From the NCBI RefSeq assembly GCF_000524195.1, contig NW_020170451.1:383902-435253 (forward strand): a stretch of DNA of 51,352 nt. The letters run 5' to 3'. Every line of letters starts with the position of its first letter. The stretch's first letter is position 1. Below the pieces are notes generated by a model, which was given only the letters and a program-made list of their open reading frames with translations, did no database searches and was not told the origin of the DNA. The DNA comes from Echinococcus granulosus. Lineage: Eukaryota; Platyhelminthes; Cestoda; Cyclophyllidea; Taeniidae. The position numbers were made by a program, and so were the translations under genes. This document shows, one piece after another, positions 33,801-46,400 of the stretch.

Positions 33801-36800
33801 CAGAACCCGGTTCCAGTCGTTGGTCGTGGAAGGCTGACTTTTTCCAAATTCCGTTCCAATTGCTTTCGCAGACCTGCCTTCTTAGTGGCATAAAGCTGCT
33901 CCAGTGATTGCAAAGCTGCTTGTTTTGTAACTTTAGGCGTGGAAATGGGGGAGCCCGGCTGGTGTGCAGCTGGAGGCAGAGCTAAAGGAAGTGTGCTTAC
34001 AGAACAAAATAGTACTTTTCGTTGCCTGTGCAGCCGAGGGTAACCTTTGGGAAGAAGTTTGACTAGAGGTCGGTTTCTGATTACTCGTGCTGACATTGTT
34101 GTTCAAAGAAGACGAAGATTGCGAAGAATTAAGCGTAGCCTTGGACACTGGGCGGGAGCTAGATGAATTATTTGAGTTCTGGCTTTCACGCAGTTTTTGA
34201 AGAAGCAAAAGAGTGGCCTCCTCTTGACGAAGATCATTTTCCAAAGATATCAATAAGGATTTGACGTCTGTCCCATTGGTTCCGCAAGGGGCGTTTTCCT
34301 TTTCAGTATCCGAACTTGAAGGCGTCACTTTCTCATCCTCATCCTCGCTTAGAACAATAACATCGGAAGAGCTCTAAATTGTTGATAGCCTTTAATAAGA
34401 AACCCACTTTAGGTAGATCCATTGTAGTCTTGTGACTTAAGTCGAGGGCATCAGCTACAGTTTTAGGTCTACGAAAGGAATGATTTAGAAATTAAAGCAT
34501 ACCGTTTCGCGGGAGTACACATGGGAATTTGTTCTTCTGGAGATTCCTTTAAAACTGTAAGAAAGTAATAGCCAATTAACGACAAACTGCTAAGCTGGAT
34601 ACAGCACAGAATGCCAATACAACGAACCAGTAGAAAACGGGCGTATGTCAGACCAACTACCCTCCGCGAATTAAAACAATGTGGGCGACCAATCAGTTTT
34701 AAGAAGCGAGAGAACAGGAAATGCATGGCAATTTAGGGAAGGACATCACATTTGTAATTCTACGTTTATGAGATATCACACTCTTATAATTTCATTCCCC
34801 TTTTGTAAAGAATTTTGCTTTTGCCCAACATCTACTGTCCGTCATTGTAAGTATGTATCCTGCAACGATTGGGTAATAGTCCAACGCGAGCGCAAATATA
34901 TCACCAGCTTTTTGACACAGGAAATGTTCGATTTTGCTACAAGGCACAAATCTTGCTCTACTTACCTACTTACACTACTCTTGGGTTTGTTCTTAACTTA
35001 ATGTGACAACTATGAAATCTACTTAAAATGTGTATCGGCAAGTGCAAATCGAAACAGACAAGCACGGGAAATACCAACTTCACGGCCAGATTTACAGGCA
35101 TCAAGACCCACTCCCAGAAGAAATCAAGACCGTTAATGGTCATGTTTCATGCACTTTATGAATGTTTATAATTTTGCTAAGTTCCCGGGGCGGTACTGGG
35201 GAAAAAGCACCGTTTATTATTTCCTTAACTTCGTGCTGCATGTGAAATAGGAAACCATCTCCAAAAAAGGAATGTTACCTGGGGCTATTGACCACTGACC
35301 GAGGTCAGGCCCAAGGTATTGTAAATTCCTCGTTCATTTTTAATGGCATGGGAGGATTGCATTCTAATGTTGACCTAGCAGTACTATAAATATGCTGCAT
35401 TAATAAATCTGCACACGGCAAAATAGGAATCTAGCGGTATTTTCATTAATCCTCCAGCAACCATATACCATGGAAATATTGGTCTCCAAAGTGATACCTT
35501 TTACCAGGGGTATTGTATGAACAATCTATTTGGCAGAAAACTGACTTAAACAATCTATCTTAAGGCTGTGATTACTGCTATGTGGATAAACCTATCCCAT
35601 ATTTCAATAGGGATATAAAATGTTTCATGTGATAATACTAGTACCAGTTTCCCATATCTATATATGCTGCCATTAATTTTTAGTGAAAACAACTAAAATG
35701 GTTTTAACTAAAGACAATATTGCTCCCTTTTTTGATTAAATTTGGAGACCTTTTATTAATGACTGTAAAAAGGCGATCTTTCACCAAGTTGCTAGTTGCT
35801 TGCCAAAATCTACAGTTTACCATGGGAACTTCCTTTTCTCAAAGTTATCCTTCGAACATGCGCTTGATTCGACCGAATCACTGTTCCCTGAAGTCAAAGG
35901 AGTCTTTTTAGAGTAATAGCCATTAATTCGGTCAAGCAATTGTCACGAATCTGTCAACTACTTAGATCCTTTTTTCGGGTTCAAGCAGATTTTCACGCGT
36001 GCGTTTTCTTGATCGGTAGAAGTTGCATGGTGTTTCAACCATTTATCAATGTTTGAATGCCAATGGTTATGACAACGTTAAAAGGTATGTGCCACAGTTG
36101 GTGGGTCATTTTATAACCGATCTGAAACTGGTTACTCATTTTCATAAGTAGCATGACTTTGGGTGCAATAGACTCCTTTGGATTTCCCCATTTTAGGAGA
36201 AATGGAAAGTGATTACGGTATGAAACGGCCCATGTAGTTTTGTGTCGAAAAGATTATCTTTTGTAGTATCATAATTTAGTAGACCGCTAAATGATGTCTA
36301 TGGGATGTGCCCCCGTAACTCACCAAACAAATACAAAAATTCCTTCGAAGTTTTAGGGGCTGCTGGAGGAAGAGTTAACATCTAACGGAATAGGATTCGA
36401 AAATTATTATTCTCTCCTTTATTGTTCTTAATCCTACCAGCATTTAAATTGTTTACTTTGTGATGCATTCTTTAAAACACACAGGCAATTCAAGCACTAC
36501 CTTATCTCCATTTAATAAGCAGGACGATACATGTAACTGCTTAGAAAGCTGCAGCATCAAGTCTACGTCTATAGACGCCCTCTTTCATTCGTCACTACCA
36601 CCTGTGTATACGTAACGCAATCGCTTCTCATTAAACCTTTTCATTTAAAAATATTCTTTTTACCTTTCGAAACCTTGGGCGTGGGGATAAATTAATATTT
36701 CCACAAGGGCAAAATGCAAATGAAGTCCCGAATCAAACAAAAAATTCATCAAACTTATTTTTTGGGGACATTTAGAATAAATCCTTTCTTCGGGGCGATG

Positions 36801-39800
36801 AATTCAAACAGCGGCTTCTGTAATCAACACAAGCATTCGAAAAAAACCATCGTTCACTTCTCATTAATCTGGCCTCCAAGTGACGTGTTTAGCCTCCTCC
36901 TCTATCTTCAGGTGGTTGGTTGTCAGACGGCTTCACTAGCCCTAATTGCTCGGCTAAGTTATGTCGATGGAGGCGGAGGTGGAGGAGGTTGTTTTGAGCG
37001 GAAAAAAGCGTCTTGGGTGCGAGAGCGTGTTCGTGAGGCCCACTCTGACTGAATAAACACATGTCATCACTTATTCATGTCCCCAGTGTGCACGCATGCG
37101 TTTGTGCGTGCGCGCCCGCTGTACACTCGGACACCTCCTAGACTCCTCATTTTGGGGTGAAATATAATATTTTGCCCCCCAAGCACTCCTACAGTCAGTG
37201 GCAGTGGCCGTGGGAAGAGGAGATCGCAGCAAAAATATGCACAAAAATAAAACCTCCATGAACATGTTCTGCGGTTTGAAGAAATTGCGGGATCTTGAAT
37301 CTTGTGACATCCATCCACTTCCTTTTAAGGTCACAGTCTGACGGTGTACATCTGGAATATTAAATGGATACAGTTTTGGAACATTCGAAGCAAATTTTTT
37401 GATTACGATGGTGTCCTTAATCCATCCATATTAAATGGAGGTATTCGAACTAAGGAAAGGATTAAAGTGATAATTTTACTTTAACTTGTTTACTAGCAGC
37501 GTCACATACGTGACATGAGTTTTTCATTATTTAATGGTAAATATTTGCACACATCGTGTTGAAGATATCAAAATAGATGTAGGATGTTCGTCGGTTGAGG
37601 GCAAGCACATTGCTGAGCAGCAAAAGTGGTAAAGCCGATCCGCTTAAGTGACCAACTTGGGTAGCATGAGGCGTGAAAGATGAGTGGGCACAAGAGGGAA
37701 TATTGATCATGAGGAGTCGGTCTTAAATATTTATGAGTGACCAAGCGAAACCACGTTTCGGCATACAGCGGTTTTGAGTTGGATAAGTGAAAAAAGAGAT
37801 TTTGTTCCTAAAAGTTAACTTTCCAACGCCCAATATTTCATGCCAGTAGATTAAGGCTTTCGGCTAAGCGAACGAAGTCAAACGTTAACAGCTGGTCACC
37901 GAGAGAACTAATGTAGATTTAAAAATGCCTTATTTTGTTTTCCCCAGTAAATAAGCACACTGGTCTGAAGAAAAGAGGAAAATATTTAACCCAAGGGTTT
38001 TGTGAGCCACTTTAGGCTTGTCTCAGAAGCCGTGACTGTCATTGTCACACGCACACAAACCGGGGAGTCACACTGCACAAAAATCCTCTCTAAAGTGACT
38101 GTAAGTGTGTGGTGTGGTATCGGTGGTGTTGCACACATTTAAACTGGAAGAAAAAGGCGTCTGTCCACAGCAGAGAGGACAATAATAAGCTTTCCTCTTC
38201 TGTTTAAGAAAATGTATTTTCCCGAGTGAGGTTGAGCGAGAGAGAGAGGAGCAAGACTTTAGCATTATCAAGACTATAATCAGTCCCCCCTCCTGCACAT
38301 TGTCACCTCACCTGCCTGTGGCCTCATCAGGCCAAGGCCACATTTCATCCAATATAAATGAGGAGAACTTTGTCGAAGAGGCCACGGAAGTGGTAGACTT
38401 AGACCTAAAACTACGCAAGAATTATGTTGCAAAGTCGAGAACGTATGAGGCAGATTTTAAGGATTGAGGGATCAGCAACGTTTTGTAAATAAAAAAGAGG
38501 AGAATTATTAAGGCTACTATTACTTTGCCTACCTTGGATAACTATTCATATCAGATCTTGAAGGTCTTGTACTTGTGTATCCTGAACTGGACGGCTGTGA
38601 GCACATCAACTGGAAGATCGTGGGAATCTTACGCTGCAAACACACCTAGCTATGAGTATGTAGATCGTAACAAGTGTGGGAAAAAGGTGAAAAAATGGCC
38701 TCTTAATAACTAAATATATCAGACCATGAGGATTGATTAGATTTCTAGCTGTCCATAAAGCGGACGCCTTTACTCAAGGGGCAAGTTAAAACTGAGGTAT
38801 TATGAAAGGTCCGTGAAGGAAGATCTATTTCACAGTCTCTTACAAGTTATTTCAGTTAATCATGCTAACTTTGAGCAGTGAAACCCCTAGGCAGCGAATA
38901 GAAGTCGTGTGGCACCTAAAAATTTTAACTCTCCAACTTGGCCGAGGTTAAATTCCAGCACTCTGGCTTAACAACTTCCAAATAAATGGAATCAAAGATG
39001 TTGAATTTGAGATGCGGATATTTACGGTCTTGATTTGTTGCCATTGTGTACTGAGAGACTCATGGGCATGTGTCCACTAGAGCCAGAAGCCATTGCAACT
39101 CATTTCGTTAGAACGCCTGCGTTCAGGACACACTCTCCGTTCCAATTAAGTTGGATCTTTTTCGGGCTACTTCCTGAGTGACATAGGCTCCAGTGGAGAG
39201 GCGAACGTCACCCCTTTTGTTTGGCAAATGGGATTGACCTAAACTCTGCACGCCTTTTCGCACCAGCCAGTAGGGTGGATGTCCAGTGCCCATTTTTGCA
39301 TTAGATGCAAGATGACTATCTGATGGTGAGCTGCCGGCTGATCACGCTTTTGCTTTGTGCCCCAAAAAGTATTTGCGGCTGGTTTATTTAAATAACAGTT
39401 CCGACTACTGGTTTATCATTTCAATTTGGACTCAATGCCATGGCTGCTGATTACTTAACAGTGCTTGTTTGCCCAAATGGCGTTAGCAATCATTTTGTAA
39501 TGCCTTAATATTGACAAGAAACCATCGGCTTGGCAGGTCGAAGGGAATGGGAGCCAGTAAGTCGAAAAAAAAGTTGCATCTAGCTCATGATTTACCTAAA
39601 GAACGAATATTCATCAGTTCTACTCCCAAGGGCATGCACGGAATAATGAGCAGTTTGAACAAAAGCACAGCGGATGATAACTTACCCGGAGCAGGTACTT
39701 CCGCAACACCATTCGGTTTAATCGCAGTTGTGTTGGTGGTCGTTGTGTTAACCGATTTCTGAGACTTTCGACTGGCCATATTATCCGTGTTTTGCCAGGG

Positions 39801-40085
39801 ATTGTCAATAGGATTGGTAGTAGGCACAGCAGTGTCTTTGAGCCTCAGCCTTCGGTGGACGCCCCCGTGAGAGTCGTGTCGGGCGTCACGATCGAAGTCA
39901 ATTGCTGAGAAGTGACGTGAACAAACACGAGAGTGTTGCGAGGGCCTGAAGTCCTTCCTCCCGCAAGCCACCACCCAAGCTGCTGTCCGTGCCAGGTCGC
40001 GTCGAGGAAAACGAAAAAAACTGAGGCCTCGACCATCGTCCGTTCGATTGTGGCAACCCGCAAAACAACATTGGGGCATCCTCAT
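30600..40085 (-). CDS. p66: THAP domain-p66/GATAD2-like NuRD subunit, 8-exon model (copy B)
   Basis: Second, identical copy of the gene. Exons in transcript order: 40085-39686, 34554-34503, 34468-34408, 34373-34016, 33981-33719, 33652-33266, 32925-32415, 30871-30600. Splice sites, phases, domains and stop codon match copy A, with no disabling change seen. If the duplication were real the worm would carry two identical genes in tandem, each with its own upstream region. The same caution applies to joining the THAP exon to the p66 exons. Confidence 0.68.
30872..32414 (-). other. 1,543-nt intron (exon 7/8, copy B)
   Basis: Same intron as 5261-6803, including the alternative acceptor near 30905 and the possible exon 7 read-through to a stop at 32293. 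Confidence 0.68.
32415..32925 (-). CDS. p66: Exon 7: Gln/Ala-rich region (copy B)
   Basis: Same low-complexity exon as in copy A; Gln-run lengths are unchanged between copies. Confidence 0.83.
32926..33265 (-). other. 340-nt intron (exon 6/7, copy B)
   Basis: Same intron as 7315-7654. Confidence 0.78.
33266..33652 (-). CDS. p66: Exon 6: GATA-type zinc finger (copy B)
   Basis: Same C-x2-C-x19-C-x2-C finger and following basic helix as in copy A. Confidence 0.93.
33653..33718 (-). other. 66-nt intron (exon 5/6, copy B)
   Basis: Same 66-nt intron as in copy A. Confidence 0.83.
33719..33981 (-). CDS. p66: Exon 5: CR2 (copy B)
   Basis: Same GLEEVV-type CR2 segment as in copy A. Confidence 0.91.
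33982..34015 (-). other. 34-nt micro-intron (exon 4/5, copy B)
   Basis: Same GTACTA...TTTAG intron as in copy A. Confidence 0.78.
34016..34373 (-). CDS. p66: Exon 4: VIVLS motif and CR1 (copy B)
   Basis: Same MBD-binding CR1 helix and acidic SIM-like segment as in copy A. Confidence 0.9.
34374..34407 (-). other. 34-nt micro-intron (exon 3/4, copy B)
   Basis: Same GTGGGT...TTTAG intron as in copy A. Confidence 0.7.
34408..34468 (-). CDS. p66: Exon 3 (copy B)
   Basis: 61-nt micro-exon between two 34-nt introns, as in copy A. Confidence 0.7.
34469..34502 (-). other. 34-nt micro-intron (exon 2/3, copy B)
   Basis: Same GTATGC...GTAG intron as in copy A. Confidence 0.72.
34503..34554 (-). CDS. 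p66: Exon 2 (copy B)
   Basis: 52-nt micro-exon, same sequence and phase as in copy A; carries the alternative in-frame ATG. Confidence 0.7.
34555..39685 (-). other. Inferred intron 1 (5,131 nt), copy B
   Basis: Same as 8944-14074. No supported exon inside. Confidence 0.48.
39686..40085 (-). CDS. Exon 1, THAP domain (copy B)
   Basis: Identical to 14075-14474: complete C-x4-C...C-x2-H THAP finger with AVPT box, start ATG at 40085 or 40079, phase-1 GTAAGT donor. Confidence 0.88.
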
Positions 40086-40441
40086 GCACCGTCTGAGAGC
40101 GCTTGGTTTGAGCAACTGTGTTGTGTGCGTTTGGGTGCGTATGAGTGTGCGCTCTTGCGTCGACCCAGGCTCTGCGTCTCTCTTCTACTGTATCTCCTTC
40201 CCTTCTTCGCCTCCGCTTCGTCCCTTTCCCCCATCTCCCCTCCACCTTCCTCGGCCCTGTCCTCTCTCTCCCTCACACGCGCACGCATGCACGCGCACTG
40301 GTCGCGAGCAAGTCCGGACACCAGTGTCGGTGGTGCGCACGTGCGTTTGCGCATCGTCTGAGGCCTGGCCACTCACAAGAGGCCAACACACAACACACAC
40401 ACACACGCATACACACCGCCGACAGAGTTCGCACTCCCCTT
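40086..40441 (-). promoter_or_regulatory. Probable promoter/5' UTR of the THAP-p66 gene (copy B)
   Basis: Same GA/GT- and CpG-rich block as 14475-14830. Confidence 0.38.
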
Positions 40442-43400
40442 TTCTGGTTTGCTGGCAGCTCCTGATGCTGCTCTATTTACCCCACCTCCCTCCCTCTGCT
40501 GTCTATCCTTCTCCATCCCCATCTCTCTATCGAGGCCTACATGGCACTGCAATGTTGACTCATCATGGCATCGAATGTACCTCAATACCATGTGCTCCTA
40601 CTTAGTGATCCCCCTTGAAAGTATTGTGGTTACCATTCGTTCTGGAGGATATTTGTCATAGAAGTGGTCAAAGGTGACATTCCTTCCCAAGCTTTCATGA
40701 GTAGTAATGAAATGACCGTTGCCGGATGTTCATGTACGTAGCGGCGCCTCAGAAGAAAAATGAGACCGCATCAAAGGTCACAAACAGTAACGATTGGTGG
40801 TAAGTGCTGTAAATGTGGGGAAGAGAGTGCAAGATAGCCCATATATGGCCATGCTAGATAATGTCGTATTTGGAGTTCCACAAATTTTACCGTAAGACGT
40901 CCTTAACGAAGCGCACGTAAAACGGAGACTTATTTGATCTCTCAGCTGACCGCTCCTCTGTTCCAAAGCATTTTTTTAAAAAAGTTTTCACTTTTTGAGC
41001 CAATTAACAAACATCCTAACGTATCGCCTGCCTGCCAGTTCCTACGATGAAAAATTAACCAGCAACTGATTATTAAGCGATTTAAGCGAGCAACTGCCTA
41101 CTCAAAGCAAAACACGGCACGACCATTCAGTCTCTCAAATCAGACCCACTCCCCTATCTCCTCTTATTGAATCAAAGCACACCGAGTCACAGCCTATGCC
41201 CTTCCTTCCGCATGTGTTACGAAAGCCTTGAAACTCCGAGCTTGACTCACGCTGTGATGTTAGTCTTGAAAATAAGCCACAGAAGAACAAGCAAGCGGAC
41301 CCATTGATTAATCTCCCACCTCTTTGCTGACTCAGTGCCCAATTCCCTTGGGCAATCCGCAGGGTCGTCGTATCTCACCCATTCACCCCCCTTTGAGCAT
41401 TCGTCGACCCCCTCCCACCTACCCCCCTTCCTCTATCTCGCTGCCCTTCCAGCTCATGCGTGTGACCTCAGACCCAGTAATTAAGGACAGAATCGATACT
41501 ACTAGTCTAACAGATCGTCCAGTGAAAATGAGGCGATGAGGTTAAACCCTCTCATGTGTAGTTGTCTCCTCGAGTTCGTGACAGCTCGCCCATGACAGAC
41601 AAGTGGGGTTAAATAGCGTCGCAATTTGTGCTGGTCAACTTGTGGTCGAACTTGGCCACCCGTGCTGCTACCATTGCGGCTTTTTCCTTGGTTGAAAACG
41701 GAAACAGGTTTACAACTTCGCTGACGGAAAGTATGAAATTCATGTTTGTGGGCACGCATTATCAAAGCAGCTGATCTTTCTTACCCTTGTTGGCTGGTGG
41801 AAACATGGGTGCCTGAGATGTGATTAGAGGAGAAATAGGCTCCAGTCATCCCAACATTACTCATTTTGGTAGAGGCCTATCAGATAATTGCATGTTTTGC
41901 TCCCTTAAAACCCACCAGTTTTACTACCCTCGCCTAATTATTGTAGACAGCAGGGACACCATTTTGAAACGATTAAGTGGGAAGTGTGGACAATTCTCTT
42001 CACAAGTAGCGCAAGTTAGAAATGGTTTTAGAAAAAGCGGTTTTAAGTGTCAGTTGTCACTGTGGTAAGTATTCATTTCGCTCTATTTGTTGCTTTTGCG
42101 GTTATCCTGAAAAAGCCACCTTGATCTAAAACTAGTCAGCATGCTCACTACCAGAATCTCAGAGGCGAAACGCCAACCATAGCTCGGACGCCTTACTATT
42201 TTAATCTGAAATCAATTCGTCTTAGTTCATAATTCTTTACTAGTCTTAATCACACCCTTTTCATTTAATGCGCCGGATACGAGATAAGGTAGGGGAACTT
42301 GAGTGTCACGTATAAGTGACGCTGGCAGCGAACGTGTTCAACTGCCCAATAATCTCCGAATGATGGGCATACTTTCCATTCTATCACCCTGTACACAAAA
42401 TTGCAGTTTATATTCAGAAAGGAATTCTTTTTGAGCATTAAGTCAGATGTACTGTGATTAAAGACTCACATCCTTTTATGCAGTGAACACACTAAGACTT
42501 GTTTTCAATGCCCTTTAAGGCTTAGTTTATGGCTGGTTTAGTCGATCCAGCTAGGTTTAAAATACACTTCTTAGTCCCATTATTGTATAAAATTAAATCG
42601 CGCTTGGGCCTTGGATTTAGAACTGTACTGGCCCGTTCAATCTAGAGGGTAACTGGAGAACACTTCTACGCTGTGGATGACGGACCCAGCCTCGGCAACT
42701 CAAACAGGGTCATTTGTGGAGGCAAACACAGGCCAGGTAATGTCGGGGTTGAGGTGGCACAGCACTTAGATGTGGATCATTTTGGCTTTGGAGGCAAATT
42801 AACGAGGCTTGATGCATGCAAGCGGAATTCTCATGCCCTATTAACCCTACTTCCGTCTGCACAAATGCTTTAAAGGAACTACATAGCGCCGTTTAGATGG
42901 AATCTACTAATTTTTTTCGCCTACGCCTGTTGAAAATGGAAGACTGTGAGTTAGAGTGCACGACAAGCAGGTTTGATTTTTCTGATTTAGCATTTAAGAG
43001 AGACGTTGGTCCGAACAGGCTGGCAGGTAAAGCTCGCCCCATGGGGTGGCGATTTTACAAAATCCTCGATTGTTGTTTATTACATGTTCAAGTAGCGCTA
43101 AGCCTAAAAAATTGACGATTCCTTCCCCAATTTTCCATAAATCCTTCCTAAATTGCGAAAGAAGGGTGGTTTAGAACATTGCAAAGAAATCCTTCAAATG
43201 AGACATTCATCGAAGGTACTCGAAAATAAAATCAAGTCTATTTATAAACAAATGTGCCATTTTCTTCATAGCACGGAAGTAAGGTTAATTGATGCCTTCA
43301 ATTTGAACGTGATAAATAGGGAAATAACATAACTATTAGTGAATCACCAAAGTGAAATATGGATGTAACTAATCCCATCCATTAATTACCGAGTCTTGAA

Positions 43401-46400
43401 TGAGACAACTTTGAGCTCGAAAGCATGAAATTAACAAACTGCTGTCGTTTCAAGTCCAAATGTCTTTGAGTTCTGTCACAGACTAACTGTTTTAGCCCTG
43501 AAGAAGAATGAAGTTAGTAGGGCGGCAAGAATGGTTGAGGATCCGTGCTTAAGTCATGCCGGCCGATACCCCATGCCAGTGTGAACTTCATATGGGGTGG
43601 GCGTTTTTACGGTGAGAATGCCTATGTGCATATTCCAATGGTTCCTCTCTTGCTCTTTCTACTCCTTTCTCCCTCCCACCGACAGACCTCGGTCGTAATG
43701 TCCAGCATCCTTAATTAGAGGCCCAGACCGCGGGAGAGTGGGGACCAAATGCAAGCTGAGAAAGTGGTTAAGGGGGGGGGGAGGGGAGAGGAAGATAGCG
43801 GCCACCGTAATTGGGAGACAATAGAGATGCCGCTGTTGCCGCCACTTCTCCTTCCTATGTCCTGTTTCTGTCCTCATGCCACCACCTTCGCCACATTGTT
43901 GGTTACCATAGTGAATGATTAATTAAGACCGATTTATTTAATTACGTTAGCAACACTTCAGTTCGCTCTGGTACTGGGAATGCTCGGGGTGAGAAAGGAA
44001 GGGGCTTAACGCCCAAGAGTGTCTAGAGCACCGAGACCCTTCTGATGTGGGTTGATAAAACGCGGCAGAGTAAGCGGAAGGTCTGACGTCCAAGTCATTC
44101 GTGCTAAAAAAGAGTACCATTTGTAAACCACTTTTAATTCAAATTTTAATATGGAAAAAAGTGCAAAGGCTAAACAAGCTTTCGTTAATTTCAATCAGAT
44201 TGCTCAACAAACTGAAATTCCTTCATTGTGGGTTGCCCCTAGGATAATAACTCCTCACGAACCCCTCATCAACCAACTCCATTAACACTTTCGATGGCAC
44301 GTTGTTCCTGCAGCCAAAAAACACCCCTGAAGGTGAACTTTTAAACTTTGTCATTGCTATCATTTCTAAAATGCAATTTTTCGATTCGCCTTAAATACTT
44401 CGATCAAAAGTTATGCTTTGTACGGAGACTACATTCTACCATACCTTTATTTCAACCCAAGGAATTAAACTGAGTGTGCTGTATTTTGGGGTCTAGAGTA
44501 ATCCATTCCCATGTCCCAACTGCCTGTTAAATTAGATTCAGCCATTTCGTTCGGATGACATAGCCTTAATTCCTAATGTAAACATAACGCTAGCTACCTC
44601 AGTTTCAGCTCTGTATGCGGAGTAGTAAAGATTGGAGCTGAGATCCAAATGCACTGGTGTAGCAGACTCTGACTTGTACTAGCTGTCATTAATCAAATGA
44701 ATGCCGCCTATGCGGAAAGTAGACCACGTAGAGGTAAACCTCCTGGCGATCTGCATTGGCCGCGCGTGCCTCCAGCTTGAACGCGAGCACCGGTGCGCGC
44801 GCAACTGAGCTAGCAGCAGGAGGACGCAGCGGAGGAGGGGGCGCAGGAGGAGGAGGAGGCAAAAGAAGAAGAGGCCCTGTATTGATTACACGAAGAGAGT
44901 TAGGGAGTGAGTGAGGGAGAGAGACACGCATACATGCGGTGGGCTGCCCGCCCCCTCCAGTGGAAGAGGGAAAGCGGAGGCTTGACAGAAGGAAAGGTGA
45001 TCGCCTGGGCTTGTATAAGTGGGCATGCGCGCGTACATGTTAACCTACGCACGCACATACGTACACACGTGCGGAAGTGCTTCCGTGCCAGTGATTCTGT
45101 GGGCGCGTGGCGAGTGCGGTGTGGCGGAGGAGGGGGGATTAGCGGTGGCGGCAGTAGAAGCGGCCTCACGCAAACACCTCCGCCTTCGAGTTTAATCACA
45201 GACCGAAAATGAGCAGGAGAGCTTGTTCGGTCGGCCGGTGGGTTGCTTGATGGTGGACGACACAGTTCTGGTGATCTAACCTACCTCGACTCCTAAGATA
45301 ATACATGCATCTGATGTTGTGTTGCGAAGCGGAAAACCATCTGATTTGTTTGGTGATCAAAAGTAGCAGTTTGCTAATTGAGGGCGTATGTAAATGGAAC
45401 AAAAACTTGCTAACCTATTTTACCAACAAGTAGCAAGTGGAGAATACTGGTTCGATGTGCCAGAAAACTCTTCGAACCGACAACTGAAGTGTTACTCCGA
45501 TTCAGACAAACTTAAGTCCATGATTCAATTACAAGTGGGAGAATTTGCCTTGAAATCAAATTATAAAACTACACTCTGTTTATGCCTTCTGTACCTGCAA
45601 GCATTTGTCTGATACCAAGTGTGTGTAGCTCTGTTAGTTGTGTGACGTAAAATTGTGGAGACTCATTCCAATGAATAGAGTCGTTTGAAAGCACGCAATC
45701 ATAACCGCACATTTTCAAACTTGAAGATCTTCTCTCGATGACCAAAAATCATCGTATAAACTCGGCTGCCACTTAGATGGTGGTTTCAGTTTACACGGCA
45801 ACTAAAGCAGAGGGGTGAATATGGGAAAGAAAGAGTATAACTTTGCAGTGTAGAGGGCAACGATCTACCAGTCTCCATGCTGGTAGCATGGAACGAAATC
45901 ATTTTGTTCAGGTTACTACCCTCTTAGCTCTTCTGTGCGTTTACAACCAAGCCATTTTCATGATTGCACACATCGTAGCGTAATTGGTAATAACTAAAGA
46001 AAGGATAAGTGCGATGATGCTGAATCATTCAGTGCTATAATGCACCACAACCAGGTTACTCAACATTACATAAAGTGGAATCAGCTAATTATAAGAATGC
46101 CATTGCTATTTTATTTCTGATTTGTCCGTGAAGCTGTGCTGATATTTCTCTGCCTGAGTGAATGTATACAAAGTCAGATTTGATAGTTAAACACTGCTCT
46201 CTTCGATGGACATCCTGTATCTGCGCTTCATTTCGAATCTTCCGCAATTAATTTCATATCGCTCCAGCATATGCATGGTTAAAGAGGACTGCATTCATCA
46301 AGCCCCCGCTTCCAGAATTCCATGATCAGGTGTTGAAATAGATGACTATGCATGCATGCATCGAGGGCTTTTTGTGGTAGATGAGAGTACATTCCAGGCA